A program made the translations under genes and the position numbers. DNA of 6,178 bases. Origin: 2-02-FULL-66-14 sp037443705. Lineage in GTDB: Bacteria; Pseudomonadota; Gammaproteobacteria; Burkholderiales; SG8-39. The stretch spans positions 1-6,178 of the forward strand of contig JBBINV010000108.1 in the NCBI GenBank assembly GCA_037443705.1, in the 5' to 3' direction. The notes under the pieces were generated by a model that saw only the letters and a list, made by a program, of their open reading frames with translations, was not told the DNA's origin and searched no databases. Of this stretch, positions 1 to 6,001 are shown piece after piece; the stretch's first letter is position 1, and each line of letters starts with the position of its first letter.

Positions 1-1511
1 GCGACCCGCGCGCCGCGAAGCGCGTTCGCGGCCTGGACGACGCGCGGGCGAGCGCGCGGCTGGGCCTGGGCGCCGGCGGCCTCGCCTACTGGATCGCCGC
101 GGCGCGCGAATGCTTCGAGGAGGCGGGGATCCTGCTTGCGACCGGCGCGAGCGGGGTTTCGGGATTCGATGACGAAAAGCTGAAACGCGCCCGCGCGGCG
201 CTCAACTCCGGGAGCCTCGGCTTCATCGAATTCCTCGAGGCCGAGGACCTCTACATTCCCGCGGACGCGATCGTCTATTTCAGCCACTGGATCACGGCCG
301 CCGGGCGGCCGCGGCGCTTCAACACGCGCTTTTTCGTCGCGCGCGCGCCCGAGGGCCAGGACGGCGCGCACGACGCTTCCGAGACGGTGCACAGCTTCTG
401 GCTCGGCCCCCGCGACGCGCTCGAGCGCCACGAGCGCGGCGAGATCGAAATCATCTTCCCCACGCGCACCTCGCTTTCCGACCTGGCGCCCTTCACGAGC
501 GCCGCCGCAGCGCTCGGGTACGCGAGGTCGCTCGGCGACATCGAGGTCAACGCGGCGGTCTGGGCGATCGACCACGAGGGCTCGAAGCGCCTGTTCCGGC
601 GCGCCGACCCGCCCTACTTCGAGATCCACTGGAGCGACCCGGAGGAAACGGGCGACACCTGCTTCGTGATCCAGCCGGGCGTTCCCAAGCGGCTCGATGC
701 GCGCGTGACGCGTCTCACCGCGCCCAATCCCGGCGTAATGACCGGCCCGGGGACGAACACCTATCTCGTGGGAGAGAGCGAGCTCGCGGTGATCGATCCG
801 GGTCCCGCGATCGCGGATCACCTCGAGGCGATCCTCGCTGCGGCGGGCGGGCGCCCTATCCGCTGGATCCTCGCCACGCACACGCACGTCGATCATTCGC
901 CGGCGGCGGCGCTCCTGAAAGCGCGCACCGGCGCCGAGGTGCTCGGCCGCCCGGCTCCGGCGCACGGAAACCAGGACCTCAGCTTCCGCCCGGATCGCGT
1001 GCTCGAGCATGACGACCGCATCGCCGTGGGCGGCATCGGGCTGCGCGCCATCCGCACGCCGGGCCACGCGTCCAACCACCTCTGCTACCTCCTCGAGGAG
1101 ACGAAGATGCTCTTCACGGGCGATCACGTGATGCAGGGCTCTACCGTGGTGATCAACCCGCCCGACGGCGACATGCGAGCCTACCTCGCCTCGCTCGAGA
1201 TGCTGCTGCACGAGGACGTGTCGATTCTCGCGCCCGGGCACGGCTATCTCATCGGCGGCCCGCACAAGGAGCTGAAGCGCCTCGTCGCGCACCGCCTCGC
1301 GCGCGAGGCCAAGGTCACTGCGGCGATCGCGCGCCTGGGTTCGCCCACGCTCGAGGAGATGCTGCCGCTCGTGTACGACGACGTGCACACGCGCATTCAC
1401 CCGGTGGCGGCGCGCTCGCTCACGGCGCACCTCGAAAAGCTCGTCGCGGAAGGCACCGTGCTCGCGCTCGCGGGACGCTACGCGCTGGCCAAATCCGCGC
1501 CAAGCGGCTAG
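1..1511 (+). CDS. Nudix hydrolase / LACTB2-like metallo-beta-lactamase fusion, 5' end outside window
   Basis: The frame is open from the window edge (first full codon at base 3) to TAG at 1509-1511, giving 502 visible residues; the true start lies upstream. Visible residues 35-43 read RECFEEAGI, the second half of a Nudix box (REUXEEXGU), followed by SHWITAAGRPRRF and NTRFF, as in NUDT19-like Nudix proteins. The GX5E half is not recognisable just upstream; NUDT19-type proteins carry an insertion inside the box, so it may lie beyond the window edge (inference). From about residue 235 a metallo-beta-lactamase domain begins with GPGTNTYLVG. It holds HTHVDH at 293-298, TPGH (His355), FTGD (Asp374) and PGHG (His413), so all metal ligands expected for two zinc ions are present. 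The tail looks like the winged helix of LACTB2 proteins, which include endoribonucleases. No signal peptide can be judged. It probably heads the operon with the 88-residue gene, gor and cfa. Both domains look catalytic; the substrates are unknown. Confidence 0.88.
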   Translation, partial: DPRAAKRVRGLDDARASARLGLGAGGLAYWIAAARECFEEAGILLATGASGVSGFDDEKLKRARAALNSGSLGFIEFLEAEDLYIPADAIVYFSHWITAAGRPRRFNTRFFVARAPEGQDGAHDASETVHSFWLGPRDALERHERGEIEIIFPTRTSLSDLAPFTSAAAALGYARSLGDIEVNAAVWAIDHEGSKRLFRRADPPYFEIHWSDPEETGDTCFVIQPGVPKRLDARVTRLTAPNPGVMTGPGTNTYLVGESELAVIDPGPAIADHLEAILAAAGGRPIRWILATHTHVDHSPAAALLKARTGAEVLGRPAPAHGNQDLSFRPDRVLEHDDRIAVGGIGLRAIRTPGHASNHLCYLLEETKMLFTGDHVMQGSTVVINPPDGDMRAYLASLEMLLHEDVSILAPGHGYLIGGPHKELKRLVAHRLAREAKVTAAIARLGSPTLEEMLPLVYDDVHTRIHPVAARSLTAHLEKLVAEGTVLALAGRYALAKSAPSG

Positions 1512-1547
1512 ACTCCCCGGGCAACCACCGGGATTCCTCACCCCTGC

Positions 1548-1553
1548 GAGGAG
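1548..1553 (+). promoter_or_regulatory. Ribosome binding site of the 88-residue gene, possibly in a hairpin
   Basis: GAGGAG lies six bases before the ATG at 1560 and supports that start. The bases TTCCTC at 1534-1539 can pair with it (five Watson-Crick pairs plus one G-U) across an eight-base loop, so the site might be partly masked in the mRNA. A second small stem, CCCGG/CCGGG at 1516-1532, sits directly before it. Both stems are short and could be chance in such GC-rich DNA. Confidence 0.6.
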
Positions 1554-1559
1554 CGCGCC

Positions 1560-1826
1560 ATGGCCGACCACGAGAAAACGATGAAGCTGGTGACGAATCT
1601 GGACCGCGGGGCGATCGAGGCGCGGCTGGGCGAGGTGCGCGAAAGAGCGCACGCCGCCAATCTTGCGGATCTGGCGAAGATGTTCGCGGGAGCCGAAGGC
1701 GCGCCGCGCGCGCAGCTCGAGCAGAACGTGCGCAACGCCCTCAAGTGGCTCGCCGACAAGCCGCAGCACAAGGGACTCGCGGCGCTGCTGGAGCTGGTGG
1801 AGATCAACCTCCCCAACCTGAAGTAA
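1560..1826 (+). CDS. Small hypothetical protein (88 aa) in front of gor
   Basis: I do not recognise this protein. The ATG has a good GAGGAG six bases upstream, and the frame ends in TAA at 1824-1826. The 88 residues contain no cysteine, no signal peptide and no membrane segment. They are rich in Ala, Leu, Glu, Lys and Arg in a pattern suggesting a bundle of amphipathic helices: a first segment up to about residue 45 (VRERAHAANLADLAKMF) and a second from about 52 (QLEQNVRNALKWLADKPQ) to the end. It is likely a soluble cytoplasmic helical protein. It lies 48 bases after the Nudix-MBL gene and one base before the inferred CTG start of gor, so it is probably co-transcribed with both, and its translation may drive that of gor. 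Gene status rests on the ribosome site, its fit between operon genes and normal codon use; function is open. Confidence 0.78.
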   Translation: MADHEKTMKLVTNLDRGAIEARLGEVRERAHAANLADLAKMFAGAEGAPRAQLEQNVRNALKWLADKPQHKGLAALLELVEINLPNLK

Positions 1827-1827
1827 T

Positions 1828-3168
1828 CTGAGCTTCGACTTCGATCTCTTCACCATCGGCGGCGGCTCGGGCGGCGTGCGCGCGAGCCGCGTCTCCGCCG
1901 GCATGGGGGCACGCGTCGCGATCGCCGAATGCCACCGCTTGGGCGGCACCTGCGTCAACGCAGGCTGCATCCCGAAGAAGCTCTTCTCCTACGCCGCGCA
2001 CTTCCGCGACGAGTTCCGGATCGCGGCAAGTTTCGGCTGGAGAACCGGCGAGCCGAGCTTCGACTGGCCTGCGCTCCGTGCCAACAAGGACCGCGAAATC
2101 GCGCGCCTGAACGGGGTCTACGAAAGGCTGTTGACCGGAGCAGGGGTGACGGTCGTGCGCGGCCGGGCACGCATTCTCGATCCCCATGCGGTAGAGGTGG
2201 ACGGCAAGACCTATACCGCCAGGCACATCCTCGTGGCGACCGGCTCGCGGCCGAAGGTGCCGGCGATCCCGGGCGCCGAGCGCGCGATCACGTCCGACCA
2301 GGCGTTCCATCTCGAGCGCCTGCCGCGGCGGGTGCTGGTGGTAGGCGGCGGCTACATCGCAGCGGAATTCGCCTCGATCTTCAACGGCCTGCGCGTAGCG
2401 ACGACGCTCGCTTACCGCGGCGCGCGCCTGCTGCGCGGGTTCGACGCCGAGCTCGGTGCCCGGCTCGGCGAGGAGATGGGGAAAAAGGGCGTCGCCGTGC
2501 GCCTGGGGTGCAATCCGGCCGCCATCGAAGAGGGCCTGCGCGTCAGATTCGAGGACGGCTCCGAAGACCGCTACGATTGCGTCATGTTCGCTACCGGGCG
2601 CGCGCCGAACACTGCCGGCCTCGGCCTCGAGGCCGCGGGCGTCGCGCTCGGCGCCGACGGCGCCGTGCGCGTGGACCGTTACTCGAAGTCCTCGGTCGAC
2701 TCGATCCACGCGATCGGCGACGTCACCAACCGCATGAACCTCACGCCGGTCGCAACCGCAGAAGGGACCTGGCTCGCGCAAACGCTCTTCGGCGGCGCGC
2801 CCGCGCCGGTGGACCACGAGAATGTCCCTACCGCCGTGTTCGCCGACCCGAACCTCGCCACCGTCGGGCTCTCCGAGGAAAAGGCCCGCGAGCGCCATGG
2901 CGAAATCGACGTCTACCGGACGAGCTTTCGCGCGCTCAAGCTCACCCTCGGCGAAAGCGACGAGAAGACCTTCATGAAGCTGGTCGTCGATTCGGCGACC
3001 CAGCGCGTGCTCGGCGCGCACATGATCGGGCCGGAGGCGGGCGAGATCATCCAGGGCATCGCGATCGCGGTGAAGATGGGCGCGACCAAGCCGCAATTCG
3101 ACGCGACGATCGGGATCCATCCGACCGCGGCCGAGGAGTTCGTGACCCTTCGCGGGAAGGCCGCCTGA
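1828..3168 (+). CDS. gor: Glutathione reductase (NADPH, FAD), inferred CTG start
   Basis: This flavoenzyme reduces glutathione disulfide with NADPH in the cytoplasm. Counting from CTG at 1828 it has 446 residues, near the usual 450. The domains are in family order. The FAD motif GGGSGG is at 11-16. The redox-active disulfide is in GGTCVNAGCIPKK with Cys42 and Cys47. The NADPH fold has VGGGYIAAE at 172-180, and Arg197 and Arg203 sit at the two positions that select NADPH over NADH. ATGRAPNT and the second FAD motif AIGDVTN follow. The dimerisation domain ends in HPTAAEEFV with the catalytic pair His431 and Glu436. Start choice: GTG at 1876 would delete the whole GGGSGG motif, and the frame upstream is closed by TGA at 1819-1821. 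Between them there is no ATG, GTG or TTG, and CTG-AGC-TTC gives an N-terminus of usual form (MSFDFDLFTIGGG). No clear Shine-Dalgarno precedes it, so coupling to the gene upstream is likely. Stop TGA lies two bases before cfa. Confidence 0.93.
   Translation: MSFDFDLFTIGGGSGGVRASRVSAGMGARVAIAECHRLGGTCVNAGCIPKKLFSYAAHFRDEFRIAASFGWRTGEPSFDWPALRANKDREIARLNGVYERLLTGAGVTVVRGRARILDPHAVEVDGKTYTARHILVATGSRPKVPAIPGAERAITSDQAFHLERLPRRVLVVGGGYIAAEFASIFNGLRVATTLAYRGARLLRGFDAELGARLGEEMGKKGVAVRLGCNPAAIEEGLRVRFEDGSEDRYDCVMFATGRAPNTAGLGLEAAGVALGADGAVRVDRYSKSSVDSIHAIGDVTNRMNLTPVATAEGTWLAQTLFGGAPAPVDHENVPTAVFADPNLATVGLSEEKARERHGEIDVYRTSFRALKLTLGESDEKTFMKLVVDSATQRVLGAHMIGPEAGEIIQGIAIAVKMGATKPQFDATIGIHPTAAEEFVTLRGKAA
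3154..3160 (+). promoter_or_regulatory. Ribosome binding site of cfa inside the gor 3' end
   Basis: GGGAAGG lies ten bases before the ATG at 3171, within the last codons of gor. It fixes the cfa start at 3171 even though that reading frame stays open far upstream through gor. Confidence 0.6.
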
Positions 3169-3170
3169 CG

Positions 3171-4376
3171 ATGTTTCTGGAAGACCGCATCGATCGCAAG
3201 CTCGCCGAGCTCAGGTCCCGGGCGTCGCTCCCGATTGCGATCGAGCTCTGGAACGGCAAGCGCTACGTGCTCGCCGAGCCCAGCCCGGTGATCCTGCGCG
3301 TGCCGGACGCGTCGGCGCTGAAATACCTCCGTCACCCGGATCTCGCCACGCTCGGCGAGGCCTACGTCGAAGGGCATATCGACGTCGAAGGGCCGATCGA
3401 CGAAGCGCTGCGCGCGGCCGAGGCGCTGTCGCGGCGCATGGGCGCCGACGGCAGGGGCCGAAGGCCGCTGCTCCATCGCCTGCACACCAGGAAGCGCGAC
3501 GCCGAGGCGATCCGCTACCACTACGACGTCTCGAACGAGTTCTACGCGCTCTGGCTCGATCCGCGCATGGTGTACTCGTGCGCGTACTTCCGCACGGGCA
3601 ACGAAGACCTCGAGACGGCGCAGGCGCAGAAGCTCGATCACATCTGCCGGAAGCTCCAGCTCCAGCCGGGCGACCGCTTCCTCGACATCGGCTGCGGCTG
3701 GGGCGCGCTCCTCCAGTGGGCGGCCGAGCACTACGGTGCGATCGCGACCGGCATCACACTCTCGCGGAACCAGCACGCGCTGGCCAGCGAGCGGATCCGC
3801 GCCGCCGGGCTCCAGGACCGCTGCAGGGTGCTGCTGCAGGACTATCGCGACGTGCCGGGCGAGGGCGTCTTCGACAAGATCGCCTCGGTCGGCATGTTCG
3901 AGCACGTAGGCCTCAAGAACCTGCCGCTCTACTTCGGCACGATCCGGCGCCTGCTGCGCGAGGGCGGCATCGCGCTCAACCACGGCATCACCTCGGTCGA
4001 TCCCGACAGCCGCACCGTGGGCCTGGGCGCGGGAGAATTCATCGAGAAATACGTGTTCCCGCACGGGGAGCTTCCGCACCTCTCGCTCGTGCTGCGCGAG
4101 ATATCGGCGGCGGGGCTGGAAGTGATGGACGTCGAGACGCTGCGCCTTCATTACGCGAAGACGCTTGCGCACTGGTCCGGGCGCCTGGAAGCGAACTGCA
4201 AGCGGGCGCGAACCCTCGCGGGCGAAAAACGCTTCCGGATCTGGCGCGTGTACCTCGCGGGCTGCGCCCACGCCTTCGAGCGTGGCTGGGTCACGATCCA
4301 GCAGGTGCTCGCGGTGAAGAACGACGATCCGGCGGGCAATCCTCTCCCCTGGTCGCGCGAGTACATGTACCGCTAG
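3171..4376 (+). CDS. cfa: Cyclopropane-fatty-acyl-phospholipid synthase
   Basis: The enzyme transfers a methylene group from S-adenosylmethionine to the double bond of unsaturated acyl chains in membrane phospholipids, acting at the inner membrane surface. The 401 residues compare with 382 in the E. coli enzyme. The family motif YHYDVSNEFYALWLD starts at residue 116 and YSCAYF follows with Cys137. The SAM-binding motif LDIGCGWG is at 171-178, then ITLSRNQ, DYRDV and SVGMFEHVG. By alignment from memory, Cys137, Glu244, His271, Ile273 and Tyr328 correspond to the E. coli active-site residues Cys139, Glu239, His266, Ile268 and Tyr317 that hold bicarbonate and the substrate, so an active enzyme is expected. 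The ATG has a good ribosome site and lies two bases after the gor stop, so the two are surely co-transcribed. The frame is open upstream through gor as a shadow only. A paralogue acting on a modified lipid cannot be excluded. Confidence 0.93.
   Translation: MFLEDRIDRKLAELRSRASLPIAIELWNGKRYVLAEPSPVILRVPDASALKYLRHPDLATLGEAYVEGHIDVEGPIDEALRAAEALSRRMGADGRGRRPLLHRLHTRKRDAEAIRYHYDVSNEFYALWLDPRMVYSCAYFRTGNEDLETAQAQKLDHICRKLQLQPGDRFLDIGCGWGALLQWAAEHYGAIATGITLSRNQHALASERIRAAGLQDRCRVLLQDYRDVPGEGVFDKIASVGMFEHVGLKNLPLYFGTIRRLLREGGIALNHGITSVDPDSRTVGLGAGEFIEKYVFPHGELPHLSLVLREISAAGLEVMDVETLRLHYAKTLAHWSGRLEANCKRARTLAGEKRFRIWRVYLAGCAHAFERGWVTIQQVLAVKNDDPAGNPLPWSREYMYR
4373..4376. other. Shared palindromic stop codons (CTAG) of two convergent genes
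   Basis: CTAG contains TAG on both strands: the stop of cfa at 4374-4376 and the stop of the permease gene at 4375-4373. The genes meet tail to tail with a four-base overlap and no intergenic DNA, so no intrinsic terminator fits between them and each transcript must run into the other gene antisense before ending. Confidence 0.9.
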
Positions 4377-5113
4377 AGTGTGCGTACAAGGAGCGAAGCG
4401 CCGCTCGCAAGCAGCATGAGTGCCACCGCGCGCAGCAGCACCGTGCGCGAGATGCGCCGGAAGATATGGCCCGCGGCCCACAAGCCCGCGAGGCCCGCCG
4501 GGACGATCGCCGCCGCATAAGCCCAGACCTTCGCGTCGAGCAGGTAGCCGGTGGCGAAGAACGCGGCCGTGCGAAGCGAGATGCTCGTCAGGGTGGCGAG
4601 GCCGAGCGTCGCACGGAACTGCTCCTTCGTGAGCCCGCGGTGCGAGAGGTACATCGCGTACGGCGGGCCGCCGGCGCCGAAGAGCGTGCTCGTGATCCCG
4701 CCCGTCAGGCCCGCGACCCAGGCCCAGCGCGCGGCGAGCACCTTGCGCGCGTCGGGGTGGGACAGGAGGCTGTAGAGCGCAAACGCGAGCACGAACGCGC
4801 CGAGCGCCACGGTCGCCGCGCGGCGCGGCAGGCTCACGAGGAGCGTGGCCCCAAGAACCGTCCCCGCAAAGATCGCGGGCACCAGGCGCGTCCACTCGGC
4901 GCGCACAGCGTTGCGCGGATTCTCGAAGCCGATGCGAAAAGCGTTCGCGAGGTCCATCAGCACGAAAAGCGCGAGCGCGAACGGCAGCGGCACGAGGTGC
5001 GTCGCGAGCGGGATCGTGACGAGTGCCGCGCCGAACCCGGTGATCCCGAAAATCACCGAGCCGAGGAACGCGATCCCGGCGAGCGCCGCGATCTCGCCGG
5101 GCGAAACCGTCAT
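4373..5113 (-). CDS. TSUP (TauE/SafE) family membrane permease
   Basis: This 246-residue hydrophobic protein has about eight predicted membrane segments (roughly 8-30, 38-58, 74-94, 101-118, 130-150, 170-190, 196-216, 222-243). The TSUP signature appears twice, as expected from the internal duplication of the family: GITGFGAA at 23-30 in the first half, and TGGITSTLFGAGGPP with FRATLG (166-171) in the second. Length is typical. TSUP proteins carry small anions or sulfur compounds such as sulfite, sulfoacetate or thiosulfate across the inner membrane; the substrate here cannot be read from the sequence. The ATG at 5113 overlaps the stop of the upstream spermidine-synthase-like gene as ATGA and has no clear ribosome site of its own, so translational coupling is likely. 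At its other end, its TAG shares CTAG with the TAG of cfa on the opposite strand. Confidence 0.88.
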   Translation of the reverse strand: MTVSPGEIAALAGIAFLGSVIFGITGFGAALVTIPLATHLVPLPFALALFVLMDLANAFRIGFENPRNAVRAEWTRLVPAIFAGTVLGATLLVSLPRRAATVALGAFVLAFALYSLLSHPDARKVLAARWAWVAGLTGGITSTLFGAGGPPYAMYLSHRGLTKEQFRATLGLATLTSISLRTAAFFATGYLLDAKVWAYAAAIVPAGLAGLWAAGHIFRRISRTVLLRAVALMLLASGASLLVRTL

Positions 5114-5880
5114 GGAATCAGCACGAGGTGCTCAGGCGTGCATGGATTCATGCGCCTCAGCCCCTGGACATAGCGCCGGAACGGCAGCGCGTAGCGCGCT
5201 TCGAGCGCCCCGGCGCGCGCGCGAAGCTCGCGCCACGCGACCCGCGGCGGCATGCCCTTCAGCGCAAACGCGATCAGGTTCGGGTCCGAAGCCGCGGGCA
5301 GACACGCCACCGCGCCGCCAAACGCATTTTCGAGCCGCGCGAGCCTGGCGTCGAGCTGCGGGTCGTCGTCCATGAGGTTGAGCACGAGCACCCCCGGCTC
5401 CGTGAGCGCCGCCCAGGCGGCGTCGAAGAACGCCTGCGATACGAGCGCCGGGTTCGGCGCCTCGTCCTCGAATCCGTCGGCAAGCAGCACGTCGCAGCAT
5501 TCGGGCGCAAGCGCCTGCGCGCCGTCGCCGATCTCGACCGTCAGGCGCGCGTCGTCCGGCGGAAGGCAGAAGTGGCTGCGCGCCGCCGCCACCACGCGCT
5601 CGTCGAGCTCGACCACGCGGGTACGGGTCCGGGGCAGCCGGCGGTGGAAGAACTTGGCAAGCGAGCCTCCGCCCAGCCCGATCATCAGCGCCTCGCGCGG
5701 CTCGGGGTGGAACAGCAGGAACGCCATCATGCAACGCGTGTAGTCGAGCGCGAGCGCGAAGGGGTCGTCCAGGCGCATCGCGCTCTGGACCGCCTCGCCG
5801 CCGACGTGCAGGGTCCTCAAGCCGCGAGACTCGCTCACCGCGACCGGCGGCCGGCGCCGAGCAGGGAGGATTCGGCTCAT
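5110..5880 (-). CDS. Spermidine-synthase-fold protein, probably not a true SpeE
   Basis: The 256 residues show the SAM/decarboxy-SAM binding Rossmann fold seen in polyamine aminopropyltransferases and class I methyltransferases. MIGLGGGSLAKF (66-77) is motif I, VVELDERVV (89-97) is the acidic end of strand 2, GDGAQAL (118-124) is the third contact, and DVLLADGFED starts at 130. The order and spacing fit the SpeE family, as does the YTRCMMAFLLF segment (47-57). True spermidine synthases carry GGGDG and a D-S/T-x-DP-x-GP catalytic stretch; here these are GGGSL and DGFEDEAP, and there is no room for the usual N-terminal beta-sheet domain. Aminopropyl transfer is therefore doubtful. No speD neighbour is visible. 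The ATG at 5880 is preceded by pyrimidine-rich bases with no Shine-Dalgarno. The gene overlaps the TSUP permease by four bases (ATGA). Cytoplasmic; substrate unknown. Confidence 0.82.
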   Translation of the reverse strand: MSRILPARRRPPVAVSESRGLRTLHVGGEAVQSAMRLDDPFALALDYTRCMMAFLLFHPEPREALMIGLGGGSLAKFFHRRLPRTRTRVVELDERVVAAARSHFCLPPDDARLTVEIGDGAQALAPECCDVLLADGFEDEAPNPALVSQAFFDAAWAALTEPGVLVLNLMDDDPQLDARLARLENAFGGAVACLPAASDPNLIAFALKGMPPRVAWRELRARAGALEARYALPFRRYVQGLRRMNPCTPEHLVLIP

Positions 5881-5889
5881 GGAAGGCGC

Positions 5890-5898
5890 AGCGTATCA
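5890..5898 (-). promoter_or_regulatory. Candidate extended -10 promoter of the minus operon
   Basis: On the minus strand TGATACGCT fits the extended -10 pattern TGnTAnnnT. It ends nine bases before the ATG at 5880, so transcription would start only about three bases before the start codon. No good -35 lies 17 bases upstream (AGCCCG), which an extended -10 can tolerate. The lack of a Shine-Dalgarno before that ATG agrees with a leaderless or nearly leaderless message, but the match is short and could be chance. Confidence 0.3.
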
Positions 5899-5992
5899 AA
5901 ACGCGGATATGGCGGGCTTTGCGCGCCCTAATCCCGGATTCCTCGTGCAGGGCCGCGCCAATAATGGCACGCGAGGAAACCTGTCACCACGC

Positions 5993-5997
5993 GGAGG
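5993..5997 (+). promoter_or_regulatory. Ribosome binding site of the last plus-strand gene
   Basis: GGAGG lies four bases before the ATG at 6002. The spacing is a little short, but the core is perfect and supports this start. Confidence 0.55.
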
Positions 5998-6001
5998 CCC
6001 C

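Larger units (their letters stand above)
5881..6001. promoter_or_regulatory. Divergent intergenic region between minus operon and last plus gene
   Basis: These 121 bases separate two divergent start codons and should hold both promoters. They are locally AT-richer than the flanking genes (around 5893-5910, 5930-5940 and 5959-5965). Short inverted repeats are visible: AATCC-C-GGATT at 5930-5940, GCCA-ATAA-TGGC at 5957-5968, and CCTCGTGC at 5941-5948 against GCACGCGAGG at 5967-5976 with a two-base bulge. AATAAT at 5960-5965 is a possible -10 for the plus gene but has no convincing -35. None matches an operator I can name. Confidence 0.45.

Noticed and set aside
387..1511. Start of the hydrolase gene at GTG 387
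   Set aside because: The frame is open to the window edge and the Nudix-box half (RECFEEAG, 105-128) lies upstream of 387, so the gene begins outside the window.
1804..3120. 438-codon open frame antisense to gor
   Set aside because: It lies fully opposite a well-supported enzyme, its translation is rich in Arg, His, Asp and Ala without any domain, and long antisense frames are expected where third positions are nearly all G or C.
1929..3170. Upstream extension of the cfa frame through gor
   Set aside because: The translation is Arg/Pro/Ala-rich shadow sequence out of frame with gor; the clear ribosome site and family N-terminus put the cfa start at 3171.
4340..4400. Intrinsic terminator between cfa and the permease
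   Set aside because: The stop codons overlap and no GC stem with a following T-run is visible on either strand.
2913..4895. 660-codon open frame antisense to gor and cfa, running into the permease gene
   Set aside because: It overlaps three real genes and has shadow-type composition without recognisable motifs.
3578..5173. 531-codon plus-strand frame across cfa and opposite the minus operon
   Set aside because: It is Arg/Ala/Pro/Glu-rich, overlaps three real genes and shows no motif; it is a GC-rich shadow.
5110..5880. Naming the SAM-fold gene speE
   Set aside because: The aminopropyltransferase signature residues are not seen and no speD is nearby, so the symbol would overstate the function.
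5128..5931. Overlapping plus and minus frames across the spermidine-synthase-like gene
   Set aside because: Only the 5880-5110 minus frame shows SAM-fold motifs; the other frames are low-complexity shadows.
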